From the NCBI RefSeq assembly GCF_003148645.1, contig NZ_QGGP01000002.1, forward strand, positions 169,525-233,524: DNA of 64,000 nt, read 5' to 3'. A program made the translations under genes and the position numbers. Positions 10,515-19,859 of the stretch are shown here, piece by piece (the first letter of the stretch is position 1; the number at the start of each line of letters is the position of its first letter). Origin of the DNA: Xanthomarina spongicola (GTDB lineage: Bacteria; Bacteroidota; Bacteroidia; Flavobacteriales; Flavobacteriaceae). Under the pieces are notes generated by a model. That model searched no databases and had not been told where the DNA came from. It saw only the letters and a program-made list of their open reading frames with translations.

Positions 10515-11666
10515 ATGGATAAGGAAAAATTTGGGCTAAATACTATTTGTACACATACAGGAGAAATTATAGACGAACAGTTTAAAGGAGCAGTTTCTCC
10601 AATATATATGTCTACTTCTTATCAGTTTGAGAATGTAGATGTTAAAAGGTATCCACGCTATTTTAACACACCAAATCAAGAATATCTTTCCAAAAAAATT
10701 GCAGCTTTAGAACATGCAGAAGCAGCTATGATATTTGGTTCAGGGATGGCAGCTGTAAGCACTACGTTTTTAGCTTTTTTAAAAGCTGGAGATCATATTG
10801 TAATTCAAAATCCATTGTATGGAGGAACTAGTAATTTTGTTAGAGAGGAATTACCAAAATATGGTATTGAATTTACATTTACTGAAGGATATCAGGTTTC
10901 CGATTTTGAGAAAGCCATTCAACCAAATACTAAATTGATTCATATTGAAACACCTTCCAATCCATTATTGACCATTACAGATATTAAAGCAATTGCTAAC
11001 TTAGCAAAATCAAGAAATATTGTCACAACTATAGATAATACCTTTGCTAGTCCTGTTAATCAAAACCCAATAGATTTAGGAATTGATATTGTTATCCATT
11101 CGGCTACTAAATATTTAGGAGGTCATAGCGATATATTAGCTGGAGCAGTAGCAGCATCAGAAGCTCATATTAAAACCATTTGGCATGTTGGTAAAAACTT
11201 AGGAGGTAGTTTAAGCGATTTTATGGTTTGGATGTTAGAGCGAAGTATGAAAACTCTCGGGTTAAGAATAAAAGCTCAAAGTAAAAATGCTAAAAAATTA
11301 GCTAAATATTTAAACAAACATCCAGATGTAAAGCATGTTTATTATCCTGGATTAAAAGGACATCCAGAACATAAATTGGCAAAATCTCAAATGAAAAGTT
11401 TTGGAGCCATGATGTCTTTTGAATTAAATGAAAACATAAATGCGTCTAAATTTTTAGAATCATTACAACTAATAAAACCATCCATGAGTCTAGCAGGAGT
11501 AGAGAGTACCATGTTGTTGCCAGCATTAACATCTCATGCTTTGTTGAGCCAAGAAGAAAGAAATAAGTTAGGCATTAGTGATGGATTAATTCGTTTCTCT
11601 TTAGGAATAGAATCTAAAAAAGATTTAATAAAAGACATAGAACATGCTTTAATTAAAGTAAAATAA
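10515..11666 (+). CDS. Cys/Met-metabolism PLP-dependent lyase (cystathionine gamma-lyase/synthase family)
   Basis: A 383-residue cytosolic PLP enzyme of the Cys/Met metabolism family. Visible landmarks: YGGT near residue 98 (phosphate-binding region), ETPSNP near 147 and the PLP lysine in SATKYLGGHSD near residue 200, all expected for trans-sulfuration enzymes (cystathionine gamma-synthase, beta- or gamma-lyase, methionine gamma-lyase). The exact reaction cannot be read from motifs. It is followed at 4 bp by a TMEM175-like channel gene and then bshB1. A cysteine-producing enzyme next to a bacillithiol gene would make metabolic sense, but that link is inference. Confidence 0.88.
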   Translation: MDKEKFGLNTICTHTGEIIDEQFKGAVSPIYMSTSYQFENVDVKRYPRYFNTPNQEYLSKKIAALEHAEAAMIFGSGMAAVSTTFLAFLKAGDHIVIQNPLYGGTSNFVREELPKYGIEFTFTEGYQVSDFEKAIQPNTKLIHIETPSNPLLTITDIKAIANLAKSRNIVTTIDNTFASPVNQNPIDLGIDIVIHSATKYLGGHSDILAGAVAASEAHIKTIWHVGKNLGGSLSDFMVWMLERSMKTLGLRIKAQSKNAKKLAKYLNKHPDVKHVYYPGLKGHPEHKLAKSQMKSFGAMMSFELNENINASKFLESLQLIKPSMSLAGVESTMLLPALTSHALLSQEERNKLGISDGLIRFSLGIESKKDLIKDIEHALIKVK

Positions 11667-11670
11667 TATT

Positions 11671-12261
11671 ATGTTTAAAAATAGACTAGAAGCATTTACA
11701 GATGGTGTGTTGGCCATTATTATTACTATAATGGTACTTGAACTAAAAGTGCCACATGGTGGTGATTTTGAAAGCTTAAAGCCTTTATTGCCAGTTTTTA
11801 GCAGCTATGTTTTAAGTTTTATTTATCTAGCCATTTATTGGAATAATCATCATCATATGATGCAAACAGTAAATCATGTAACAGGTCGTATTTTATGGGC
11901 TAATATGCATCTCTTATTTTGGTTGTCCTTAATTCCTTTTGTTACAGGATGGATGGGAGAAAATCATTTTACAAGCGCAACAGTATTTTTATATGGTGTT
12001 GTATTATTAGGATCTGCTATTGCATATTTTATTCTTCAGAAACTTATTATAAATAATCATGGTAAAGATTCCATTTTAGCAAAAGCTTTAGGTAAAGATT
12101 ATAAAGGAAAAGTATCACCTGTTCTATATGTTTTAGGAATTATTTTTGCATTTATAAATGTAGGGATAAGTGGAGCAATTTTTATTTTAGTAGCTATAAT
12201 ATGGTTAATTCCTGACATGAGAATTGAAAAAGCAATTAAACAAGAAAAATTAAAGAAATGA
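11671..12261 (+). CDS. TMEM175-like (DUF1211) potassium-channel family membrane protein
   Basis: A 196-residue membrane protein. The first helix carries the hallmark R-x-x-AFTDGVLAIIITIMVLE, the FSD-type motif that lines the pore in bacterial TMEM175 proteins. About five to six hydrophobic segments follow, with an HHHHMMQ stretch between helices 2 and 3 that is common in the family. It starts 4 bp after the PLP enzyme, and its stop overlaps the bshB1 start by 4 bp (ATGA), so translation is probably coupled. The family conducts K+ non-voltage-dependently; selectivity here is untested. Confidence 0.85.
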   Translation: MFKNRLEAFTDGVLAIIITIMVLELKVPHGGDFESLKPLLPVFSSYVLSFIYLAIYWNNHHHMMQTVNHVTGRILWANMHLLFWLSLIPFVTGWMGENHFTSATVFLYGVVLLGSAIAYFILQKLIINNHGKDSILAKALGKDYKGKVSPVLYVLGIIFAFINVGISGAIFILVAIIWLIPDMRIEKAIKQEKLKK

Positions 12262-12983
12262 AACTAGACATACTAGCATTTGGAGCACATCCAGACGATG
12301 TAGAATTAGGTTGTGGAGCAACTTTAGCAAAAGAAATTGCATCAGGAAAGAAGGTTGGAATTATAGATTTAACACGTGGTGAACTTGGTACACGTGGTAC
12401 TGCCGAAACTCGAGATGAGGAAGCTGAAGCAGCTTCAAAAATTCTTGGTGCAAGCATTAGAATAAATATGGAATTTGCTGATGGGTTTTTTGTAAATGAT
12501 AAGAAGCATCAATTAGAGATTATTAAAATGATTAGAAAATACAAACCTGAAATTGTATTATGTAATGCTATTTTTGATAGACATATAGACCATGGAAAAG
12601 GTAGTAATTTAGTTAGCGATGCTTGCTTTTTAAGTGGTTTATTGAAAATCGATACTAAGTTTGATGAAGATGATGAGGTATGGCAAGATCCTTGGAGACC
12701 TAAACAAGTATATCATTACATTCAATGGCAACCAATAGAACCTGATTTTGTAGTAGATGTGTCTAATTTTATGACTAAAAAAACAGAAGCTGTTATGGCT
12801 TATAAAACACAGTTTTATAATCCTAAAAGCAATGCTCCCGAAACACCTATTTCAAGTAAAAACTTTACAGATAGTGTAGAATATAGAGCAAAAGATTTAG
12901 GTAGATTGGTAGGTGTAGCTTATGGTGAGGGTTTTACGGTAGAGCGTTATCCAGTGGTTAACAGTGTGTTTGATTTAAAGTAA
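12258..12983 (+). CDS. bshB1: Bacillithiol biosynthesis deacetylase BshB1
   Basis: A 241-residue cytosolic zinc deacetylase of the PIG-L/LmbE type. Zinc-site motif AHPDDVELGCG (residues 10-20), TRGELGTRGT and RHIDHGKG (about 114) are those of BshB1, which removes the acetyl group from N-acetylglucosaminyl-malate in bacillithiol synthesis. Length is normal. The ATG overlaps the previous stop by 4 bp. Bacillithiol is the usual low-molecular-weight thiol in Flavobacteriia. No bshA or bshC lies in the window. Confidence 0.93.
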   Translation: MKLDILAFGAHPDDVELGCGATLAKEIASGKKVGIIDLTRGELGTRGTAETRDEEAEAASKILGASIRINMEFADGFFVNDKKHQLEIIKMIRKYKPEIVLCNAIFDRHIDHGKGSNLVSDACFLSGLLKIDTKFDEDDEVWQDPWRPKQVYHYIQWQPIEPDFVVDVSNFMTKKTEAVMAYKTQFYNPKSNAPETPISSKNFTDSVEYRAKDLGRLVGVAYGEGFTVERYPVVNSVFDLK

Positions 12984-13013
12984 AAAAATAATTAAATAAT
13001 ATTTATAAAAGGC

Positions 13014-13044
13014 TTTGTAAAAAAAAGGAAATAAATTACATTTG
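13014..13044 (+). promoter_or_regulatory. Bacteroidota-type promoter for tRNA-His
   Basis: TTTG at 13014-13017 and TACATTTG at 13037-13044 are separated by 19 bp, matching the Bacteroidota primary sigma consensus (TTTG near -33, TAnnTTTG near -7). It lies 17 bp before the tRNA. Confidence 0.8.
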
Positions 13045-13061
13045 CAGTCCAATTTAAAATG

Positions 13062-13135
13062 GTGGTTGTAGCTCAGCTGGTTAGAGCATTGGTTTGTGGT
13101 ACCAAGGGTCGCGGGTTCGAATCCCGTCTTCCACC
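13062..13135 (+). tRNA. tRNA-His (GTG anticodon)
   Basis: Cloverleaf: acceptor 13062-13068 pairing with 13128-13134, D-stem GCTC/GAGC, anticodon stem TTGGT/ACCAA around GTG at 13096-13098, T-arm GCGGG-TTCGAAT-CCCGT. A G at 13061 and a C discriminator at 13135 fit the His-specific G-1:C73 pair. Full CCA is not encoded. Acceptor positions 5-68 and 6-67 are T-T oppositions, which is unusual. Confidence 0.93.
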
Positions 13136-13143
13136 CAGAAAAC

Positions 13144-13175
13144 AAAAGCTTCGCAGAAATGTGAAGCTTTTTTTG
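13144..13175 (+). terminator. Rho-independent terminator after tRNA-His
   Basis: AAAGCTTC and GAAGCTTT form a stem with an 11-nt loop followed by a T-run, 9 bp after the tRNA. Confidence 0.85.
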
Positions 13176-13209
13176 TTTATAATTTTTCAATTAGCTCAAA
13201 AGGGTGTTC

Positions 13210-13644
13210 TTAAATACTTAAAAGTTCTTCAAGAGCATAATACAATCTATTTTGTGAATTTTCTTGGGAACCATAAAACGATCGGAATATTTGCGCTTTA
13301 TTGTTTAATAAAATCCAATGTGGCGTCCCTTCGCATTTAAAAAAATCGAACCATTTATGGTGTTGGTCTAAGTAAATAGGAAAAGGTATTTCTTTTGTAG
13401 TAAACACATCTAAAATATCCTGTTTGCTAATCTTTTGATTTCCAAAGGTACTATGAATAGCAACTATTGAAAGTTCTGGATACTCTTTTAAAAATTGATA
13501 TGCTAATGGGATAGCACGACCAGTACAACCCAAGCATTGGTTGTTATAAAACAGGATTAAAAGAGGTTTGTTTTTGTATTCTTTTATCAGGTCTGTTGCC
13601 TTTCCATCTAATGTGGTAACGGTTATGTGTTTTATTTCTTCCAA
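13210..13644 (-). CDS. Thioredoxin-fold (TlpA/redoxin-like) protein
   Basis: A 144-residue protein with the thioredoxin fold pattern: beta strand LLILFYNNQCLGCTGRAIPLA containing a CLGC redox pair (about residues 37-40), the later cis-Pro region EGTPHWILLNN, and a C-terminal helix. No signal peptide is visible, so it is probably cytosolic. The start is a TTG with no nearby ATG. The CxxC suggests thiol-disulfide exchange or peroxide reduction; the partner is unknown. It is 19 bp from the antiporter gene's stop on the same strand and could be co-transcribed with it. Confidence 0.75.
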   Translation of the reverse strand: MEEIKHITVTTLDGKATDLIKEYKNKPLLILFYNNQCLGCTGRAIPLAYQFLKEYPELSIVAIHSTFGNQKISKQDILDVFTTKEIPFPIYLDQHHKWFDFFKCEGTPHWILLNNKAQIFRSFYGSQENSQNRLYYALEELLSI

Positions 13645-13663
13645 ACGTAAGAAAAAGTATTTT

Positions 13664-15649
13664 TTAGTTAAGAATTCTATGAAACTCCTCTATATTTTCT
13701 TGTCTACCACTAACGTATAATTTATCGTTATAATGCAGTTTTTCATTTGGGTCAATATGGTCTATTACTTCATCTTTGCGCTCAATAGCTAAAATATTAA
13801 TACCATAGTCTTTTCTAATATCTAAATCCTTAAGAGATTTTCCAATAATTCTTCCACTATCAATATTTACACGCAAGCAAGTGATATTGACATTTGGTAT
13901 TTTAGTGGATTTGAAAGTGTTTGGAAGTTTCTTTTTAGAATTAAAAAGCTTGTAATTATCGGATCGAATTAAGTCGATAAATTCCGAAATATCGTTTTCT
14001 GGTACTAAGAAATCGTGAAGTACGCGTGAGAATATTTCAATGGAAGTTTCAAATTCTTCTGGTATAACATCATCTGCACCATGAGCAATAAGTTCAGTAA
14101 TTTCTTTAACATAGCGAGTTCTTACCACCAAATAAACCGATTGACTGATGTTTCGAATATTACTAATTATAGTTCTTGTAGCTTCTGCATTTGAAATTGC
14201 TACTACTACAGAACGCGCTTTCGATAAATTTACAGTTTCCAATATATGTGGTTGTGTGGCATCGCCAAACAATATTGGAATTCCCTTAGCTTTTTCGCGT
14301 TTTACCACTTCAGCATTAAATTCAATAACTACATACGGAATGTTACTGAATTGAGAGGCTTTTGCTAAGTTAGAACCATTAATTCCAAAACCAATAATTA
14401 CTAGGTGATTACTTAAATCGATTTCAACATTTTCATATAATTCTTCTGGGTTTTCTTTAGAACTTGAAGCTAATGCTTTAGCAATTTTAGTATTGTGGAA
14501 TCTATCAGAAATATTTTCAGAGAAAATGATTACAAAAGGTGTGAGTAACATGGTTACAATAGAAACTGCTAAAAAGTATTGATTGGTTTCTGCCGATAAC
14601 AAATTATATTCAATGCCCACTTTTGAAAGGATGAATGCAAATTCACCTACTTGAAATAAAGACAAACCAGTAATTAAAACTGTTCTAGAAGGATATTTCA
14701 AAATGGCAATAGCCAAAGCCACAATAGATGATTTGACAACCAAAACAGCTAAAACTAGTAATAGAATAACACCAATATGGTTGAAGAAGAAATTTAAATT
14801 AAGCAGCATTCCAACCGAAATAAAGAAAAAACTAATAAACAATTCCCTAAATGGTAAAATAATGCTTGTTGCTTGATGACTGAATTCTGATTCAGAAATA
14901 ATAAGACCAGCTATAAAAGCACCAAATGCTAAAGATAAACCTGCTTCGGAAGTTAAAAATGCTACTGCAAAACAGATGGTTATGGTTGTTAATAAAAATA
15001 ACTCCTTGTTATTGGTTTTTGCTATGGCATGCATAAATTTTGGTACCACATAACGAGCACTTAAAAAGGTAATAACAAAGACTACAACAGATTTAAATAG
15101 TAAATTTAAAATGCTAGCCGTTACGTTGGTACTTTCTCCTGCAATAATAGGAGTAAAAAGTATCATAGGAACCACAATAATATCCTGAAAGATTAGAATG
15201 GCCAAGGCGTTTCTACCATGAGGTGTTGACATTTCGTTTCTATCTTGAAACACTTTTAAAACAATGGCAGTACTAGAAAGGGAGAACAAAAAACCAATAA
15301 ACACAGATTCGTTCCAACTATTACCTAAGAGATAGTAACAAATTCCAGCAACTAAAACAGTTAATCCTACCTGTAAAAAACCACCTATAAAAACAGTTTT
15401 TCTCATAGATATTAGCTTTTTAATAGAAAGCTCCATACCAATAACAAACAACAATAAGATTACACCTATTTCAGAAATAATTTCTACTTCTTCAACAGCG
15501 TTTACTAGACTTAATCCAAATGGACCAATAATAACACCAGTAATTAAAAAACCTAAGATAGAAGGGAGTTTGGCTTTTTGAAGCAAGAATACAATTAGTA
15601 CAGAAAAACCTAATAATATTAGAATGTCTTGTAATAATGGTAAATGCAT
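13664..15649 (-). CDS. CPA2-family cation:proton antiporter with RCK domains (KefB/C-like)
   Basis: A 661-residue inner-membrane transporter. Residues 1-380 hold about 12 hydrophobic helices of the Na+/H+ exchanger fold. About 415-535 is a TrkA-N nucleotide-binding domain (HLVIIGFGINGSNLAKA with the GxGxxG-type turn, then FGDATQP). About 570-661 is a TrkA-C ligand domain (GKSLKDLDIRKDYGINILAIER). This is the KefB/KefC architecture for K+ or Na+ exchange against protons, gated by nucleotide or other ligands. The ion cannot be determined from sequence. Confidence 0.9.
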   Translation of the reverse strand: MHLPLLQDILILLGFSVLIVFLLQKAKLPSILGFLITGVIIGPFGLSLVNAVEEVEIISEIGVILLLFVIGMELSIKKLISMRKTVFIGGFLQVGLTVLVAGICYYLLGNSWNESVFIGFLFSLSSTAIVLKVFQDRNEMSTPHGRNALAILIFQDIIVVPMILFTPIIAGESTNVTASILNLLFKSVVVFVITFLSARYVVPKFMHAIAKTNNKELFLLTTITICFAVAFLTSEAGLSLAFGAFIAGLIISESEFSHQATSIILPFRELFISFFFISVGMLLNLNFFFNHIGVILLLVLAVLVVKSSIVALAIAILKYPSRTVLITGLSLFQVGEFAFILSKVGIEYNLLSAETNQYFLAVSIVTMLLTPFVIIFSENISDRFHNTKIAKALASSSKENPEELYENVEIDLSNHLVIIGFGINGSNLAKASQFSNIPYVVIEFNAEVVKREKAKGIPILFGDATQPHILETVNLSKARSVVVAISNAEATRTIISNIRNISQSVYLVVRTRYVKEITELIAHGADDVIPEEFETSIEIFSRVLHDFLVPENDISEFIDLIRSDNYKLFNSKKKLPNTFKSTKIPNVNITCLRVNIDSGRIIGKSLKDLDIRKDYGINILAIERKDEVIDHIDPNEKLHYNDKLYVSGRQENIEEFHRILN

Positions 15650-15766
15650 ATTAAATAGTTTTCTGTTGGATTAAGTAATTACTAATATTATAAATGTAAA
15701 TGTACTTTATTTTTATAATTTCAGCCAATTCTAAATTGTATTCATTTCTTTTTTTTTAAAAGAAAA

Positions 15767-15800
15767 AAGCTGTTTAAAAAGAATACTTCTTAAACAGCTT
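15767..15800 (-). terminator. Terminator of the M28 peptidase gene
   Basis: AAGCTGTTTA and TAAACAGCTT form a 10-bp perfect stem. On the minus strand it is followed by a T-rich run, 25 bp after the peptidase stop. Confidence 0.85.
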
Positions 15801-15824
15801 AAAGGATTGTAAGACTGAATATTG

Positions 15825-17393
15825 TTATTCAGAAATTTTATCTACCACAATTCGTTTATCTCTATTAGCAAGTTCCCAAGCAGTATAGAAAATTAAACGT
15901 GTACGGTTTTCTAATAAATCGTATCTAATTTTATCTGGAGTATCTGTAGGTTTATGGTAGTCTACATGCGTTCCACTAAAATAAAAGATTACAGGAATAT
16001 TGTTTTTTGCAAAGTTGTAATGGTCACTTCTGTAGTAAAAACGATTTGGGTCGTCGTCCTCATTATACGTGTAATCGAATACTATATTTGTATACTTATT
16101 GTTTACTTCTTCAGATATTGTGTGTAATTCTGAACTTAATTTATCACTTCCAATAAGATATAAATAGTTGCCATCACCTTCTTCATGTTTTGGGTCTACA
16201 CGACCAATCATATCGATATTTAAATTTGCTACAGTATTTGCTAATGGGAAGATAGGATCCATATCTGTGTAATAACGCGATCCTAAAAGTCCTTTTTCTT
16301 CTGCAGTTACATGAAGTAGTACAATAGAACGTTTAGATCCATGACCATCCTTAACAGCAACATTAAAAGCTTCAGCTATTTCTAATAAGGCTACTGAACC
16401 AGAACCATCATCGTCAGCTCCATTATATATTTCACCATTCTTAATACCTTCATGATCTAAATGTGCCGAAATAATAATATATTCATCTGGTTTTTCTGTT
16501 CCTTTAATAATTGCTGCAACATTTTCAGAGCTTATTTCTTCAGAAACGTTTTTATAGTCTAAACTTAAAGGCATATTAATAGTTTGACTTTTTTCTTCAG
16601 TTTCAATAGTAGGCAAAATGGTTTTTGCCATATCTGTATTAACTAGGAAGTAATACATGTTTTCAGTATTTTCTTTTAAAGAAATAGAACCATTAGCACT
16701 ACCAAAACGTGCAACTGCCATATCATAAATTTCTGGGTAATAAACCAAAACGGCTTTAGCACCTAATTCTTTTGCAACATCGCGTTTAGCAGCAAATGCT
16801 TGTCTGAAATTTGACCATTTTGAAGTTTCTTCTGTACCAGTAATTACAAAGGTTCCATCAGTATTTTTTGGCTCACCAGATTTAATTAAAACGACCTTAC
16901 CTTTTACATCTAGATCTTTATAGCTAGTATAATTATCATCTATAATTCCGTAACCAGCATAAACAATTTCTGATGTTTTTAAAGTGCCATCTTGAACAGA
17001 AACAATAGAAACAAAATCGTCTATATTGGTATATGCTTTATCATTTACAGTAAAGGCAACATTAGGAACACCTAATTTTTCTAAAGGAACATTTTGAAAA
17101 TAATCTTTATTAGACTGAGCAGCAGGAACACCAAGTGTTATATATCTTTCTTTTAAAAAATTGACTGCTTTTTTTTGCCCTGGATCACCAGTTCCTCTTC
17201 CTTCAAAATCATCTGAAGCGTAAATATATAAGTCAGTTTTTAGTTCTTCTGAAGTAATTGTTTCTCCATAAGTAGTGACATCTACTGGTTTAGGAGTTAC
17301 AGATACGTTTGATTGCGTTGTTGTATCACTTTTTTGCGTGCCACAAGCATAAAACAGTCCTGCACTGCAAATAATTAATAAAGCTTTTTTCAT
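15825..17393 (-). CDS. M28 family metallopeptidase lipoprotein with PA-like insert
   Basis: A 522-residue lipoprotein: signal peptide ending FYAC (Cys17). N-terminal domain to about 105, protease-associated (PA)-like region about 140-260 (EIVYAGYGIID, KGKVVLIKSGEP), then the M28 zinc aminopeptidase domain. Zinc-ligand motifs are SAHLDHEG (His311), GADDDGSGS (Asp near 327), TAEEKGLLGS (catalytic/ligand Glu near 365-366), NIDMIGR (Asp394) and a final His in the THVDYHKPTDT stretch. The family cleaves N-terminal amino acids from peptides, here at the cell envelope. The next gene on the strand side is a shorter paralogue, so the pair is a tandem duplication. Confidence 0.92.
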   Translation of the reverse strand: MKKALLIICSAGLFYACGTQKSDTTTQSNVSVTPKPVDVTTYGETITSEELKTDLYIYASDDFEGRGTGDPGQKKAVNFLKERYITLGVPAAQSNKDYFQNVPLEKLGVPNVAFTVNDKAYTNIDDFVSIVSVQDGTLKTSEIVYAGYGIIDDNYTSYKDLDVKGKVVLIKSGEPKNTDGTFVITGTEETSKWSNFRQAFAAKRDVAKELGAKAVLVYYPEIYDMAVARFGSANGSISLKENTENMYYFLVNTDMAKTILPTIETEEKSQTINMPLSLDYKNVSEEISSENVAAIIKGTEKPDEYIIISAHLDHEGIKNGEIYNGADDDGSGSVALLEIAEAFNVAVKDGHGSKRSIVLLHVTAEEKGLLGSRYYTDMDPIFPLANTVANLNIDMIGRVDPKHEEGDGNYLYLIGSDKLSSELHTISEEVNNKYTNIVFDYTYNEDDDPNRFYYRSDHYNFAKNNIPVIFYFSGTHVDYHKPTDTPDKIRYDLLENRTRLIFYTAWELANRDKRIVVDKISE

Positions 17394-17491
17394 TGAAATT
17401 TTATTTAGTTAAGTATTCTAACAAAAATAGTTAAAGCTAGTTCGTTGATTAGCTGATTTTAACAAACTTTAACACCAGAGTCCTAAGTTAT

Positions 17492-18535
17492 TTATAGACT
17501 TTCATTTAAAATCAAGCGATTCTCTCGATTTGCTAATTGCCAAGCAGTAGCAAATATTAATCGTGTTCTGAGCTCAAGGATATTGTAATTTATTTTATCT
17601 GGAGTATCTGTGGGTTTATGGTAATCTTCATGTTCTCCATTAAAATAAAAAATAACTGGGATGTTGTGTTGAGCAAAATTATAATGGTCGCTTCTTTCGT
17701 AATAATGATTTGTATCGTTTTCGGCATTATATTTATAATCCAATTCTAAGTTAAAGAATGCTTTGTTTACTTTTTCTGAAAGCAAGTGTAGTTCTTTACT
17801 TAGCCTATCTGCTCCAATTAGATAGATATATTTTTCTTGACCTAATTCTTCATGATTTTCATCAATCCTTCCAATCATGTCAATATTCAAATTTGCCATG
17901 GTTTCACTTAAAGGAAATATGGGGTTTTCTGTATAAAATTTTGAGCCTTCTAATCCAATTTCTTCGGCAGTTAGATGCAGAAATAAAATAGATCGCTTTG
18001 GTCCATAGCCATTATCTTTAGCTAGTTTAAAGGCTTGAGCTATTTCCATAAGAGCTACTGTACCAGAACCATCGTCGTCTGCACCATAATAAATTTGCGA
18101 ATTTTCTATTCCAAGATGATCGTAGTGTGCAGATATAATTACAACTTCTTCTGGTTTTTCATTTCCCTTAATATAAGCTAGAACGTTTTCTGAGGCTTTG
18201 GTGTCATCAGTAAAATAGGACTTAGGAATAACTTGAAAATAGATAGAATCGTTTATAGGTGAAGAAATGTTCTGAGATAAGTAATAGTCCTTTAAAAATT
18301 CAGCTGCTTTTTTCTGACCAATTTCTCCAGTTCCTCGGCCTTGAAACTCATCGCTAGCATACTTGTATAAGTGCTTACTTAATTCAGGAACTGTAATGGT
18401 ACTAGCATATTTAATAATAGTAGTACTATCGCTAATTTTAATATTATTATTTAACGTTTCGATTTTAGTACTATATTTTGTTGTAGCACAAGAACCGACA
18501 AGAGAGAATATGGAAGCGACAAGAAATGCCTTCAT
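17492..18535 (-). CDS. Short M28 family metallopeptidase lipoprotein (paralogue without PA domain)
   Basis: A 347-residue lipoprotein with signal peptide ending LVGSC. It shares the opening LSKHLYKYASDEFQGRGTGE and the whole zinc domain with its neighbour (SAHYDHLG, GADDDGSGT, TAEEIGLEGS, NIDMIGR, EHEDYHKPTDTPDKI) but lacks the ~150-residue PA-like insert. All expected metal ligands are present, so it should be active. Losing the insert may change substrate access. It is transcribed upstream of the longer paralogue with a 98-bp gap. Confidence 0.9.
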   Translation of the reverse strand: MKAFLVASIFSLVGSCATTKYSTKIETLNNNIKISDSTTIIKYASTITVPELSKHLYKYASDEFQGRGTGEIGQKKAAEFLKDYYLSQNISSPINDSIYFQVIPKSYFTDDTKASENVLAYIKGNEKPEEVVIISAHYDHLGIENSQIYYGADDDGSGTVALMEIAQAFKLAKDNGYGPKRSILFLHLTAEEIGLEGSKFYTENPIFPLSETMANLNIDMIGRIDENHEELGQEKYIYLIGADRLSKELHLLSEKVNKAFFNLELDYKYNAENDTNHYYERSDHYNFAQHNIPVIFYFNGEHEDYHKPTDTPDKINYNILELRTRLIFATAWQLANRENRLILNESL

Positions 18536-18599
18536 AGATTTAGCTTATTTACAGTCAAATAACTAAAAAAATATCGATATTGAAAAGTATTTTGTGCTT

Positions 18600-18956
18600 T
18601 TATTCAACATCAATTTCGTCAACATCAATTTCATCAAGATCTAAACCTTCAAGTTCTTCTATGGCATTTTCCTCAGATTGTTTTTCTCTTTCTATTAATT
18701 CTTCAGTATTACCAACTTCAACTGTATTAAATAAAGATTTATATGTTGAAATGGAAAGCGCTATAATAGTTAGTAAAAAGATAAGCTGGACCGTTTTTTT
18801 AGAGCTATTTTCTTTATTTGTAAAATAAAACGCAGCTAATGCAAAGATAAATGCAGCTATAGCAGGAAAAAAAGCTAAATTAGAAAGAGGTAAAATAGAT
18901 AAAACAAGTGCAAGTACAGATGCTATAATCCCTAAAATGATAAAAAGTTTTTTCAT
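18600..18956 (-). CDS. Small membrane protein with acidic C-terminus, unknown function
   Basis: A 118-residue protein with three hydrophobic segments (about 4-24, 27-47, 57-75) followed by a very acidic tail (EELEGLDLDEIDVDEIDVE) containing a duplicated DEIDV unit. I do not recognise the family. It lies 5 bp behind the DUF3108 gene on the same strand and is probably co-transcribed with it. Confidence 0.65.
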   Translation of the reverse strand: MKKLFIILGIIASVLALVLSILPLSNLAFFPAIAAFIFALAAFYFTNKENSSKKTVQLIFLLTIIALSISTYKSLFNTVEVGNTEELIEREKQSEENAIEELEGLDLDEIDVDEIDVE

Positions 18957-18961
18957 GGTTT

Positions 18962-19741
18962 TTAATTTTTTAGACCAGTTGCAGATTTAATTTTTAACTC
19001 TCCATTTCCAACTGCTACCTTAAATTTTGCATAAACAGGTATTTTGTTTTCATCTGCAGTAAGCCAAAGAATGTTATTGTTATTGCCTTTCAATACATCG
19101 CTATTTTTTATAGAAATAGATAGTTTAAAGCACATTTTATTTCCAATATTTGTAGAAATAGATTCTTTACCTAAATAAGTAAAAACAACTTCTGTAGGCT
19201 TGTTATCAAATAATACAGTTAAGGTCTTGGAATTACCAGTAGCATAACTCTTTAAATCCAGAGTTCTTAAAAAGTATATAGTTGAAACAATATCTTTAGT
19301 ATTACTAGATATGTTTAAAGTTTTATTTTGATCGTAAGTCCCACCTGTTTTCTTTTTCTTTCTGATTAGACTGGTAACTGTGCCTTTGGAATGGCTGTAT
19401 TTATATTGAACAAATTTAGAATAACCTCCTTCATAAATATCTCTTTTGTACAAATAAGGTTTAACAGTTGAAGGACTTACATAACTTTCATACAAATCTC
19501 TAATTTTAAAAAAATTATCCCATTTACTATACGTGGTAGCTGTGCATTTTAATCTTAATAATGTGGCTTTAGATGTTTTAACTTCACTAGTTTCCATCTT
19601 AACTTGAGCCAGTTCTGTTAAAACACCAGACATGTTATAGGAGGCTGTAAATGTAAGATTCTCTCCAGCTTTAAAAGCATTGTTTTGCGAGTAAATTAAA
19701 GTAGAGGAAAGTAGAGCAATAATAAAAAAGAATTTATGCAT
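18962..19741 (-). CDS. DUF3108 domain-containing periplasmic protein
   Basis: A 259-residue protein with signal peptide (ends STLIYSQ). The body begins NNAFKAGENLTFTASYNMSGVL, the characteristic DUF3108 opening, and continues as a beta-rich barrel-like domain including DIVSTIYFLRTLDL and the late WLTADENKIPVYAKFKV motif. The function of the family is not established. It is probably exported to the periplasm or outer membrane. It leads a two-gene unit with the small membrane protein downstream. Confidence 0.85.
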   Translation of the reverse strand: MHKFFFIIALLSSTLIYSQNNAFKAGENLTFTASYNMSGVLTELAQVKMETSEVKTSKATLLRLKCTATTYSKWDNFFKIRDLYESYVSPSTVKPYLYKRDIYEGGYSKFVQYKYSHSKGTVTSLIRKKKKTGGTYDQNKTLNISSNTKDIVSTIYFLRTLDLKSYATGNSKTLTVLFDNKPTEVVFTYLGKESISTNIGNKMCFKLSISIKNSDVLKGNNNNILWLTADENKIPVYAKFKVAVGNGELKIKSATGLKN

Positions 19742-19859
19742 ATAGATGAATGTTTTTTTATAACGTAAGTAATAACATTTATTGTGCCGAAAATTACTAT
19801 TATTATTTTAGAATGTTAAAAAAGTTTATTAACCTGTGTAGAAAAGAATAAAAATGAGT

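Noticed and set aside
13059-13340. 93-codon frame across tRNA-His
   Set aside because: It translates the tRNA and terminator and then the antisense of a thioredoxin-fold gene.
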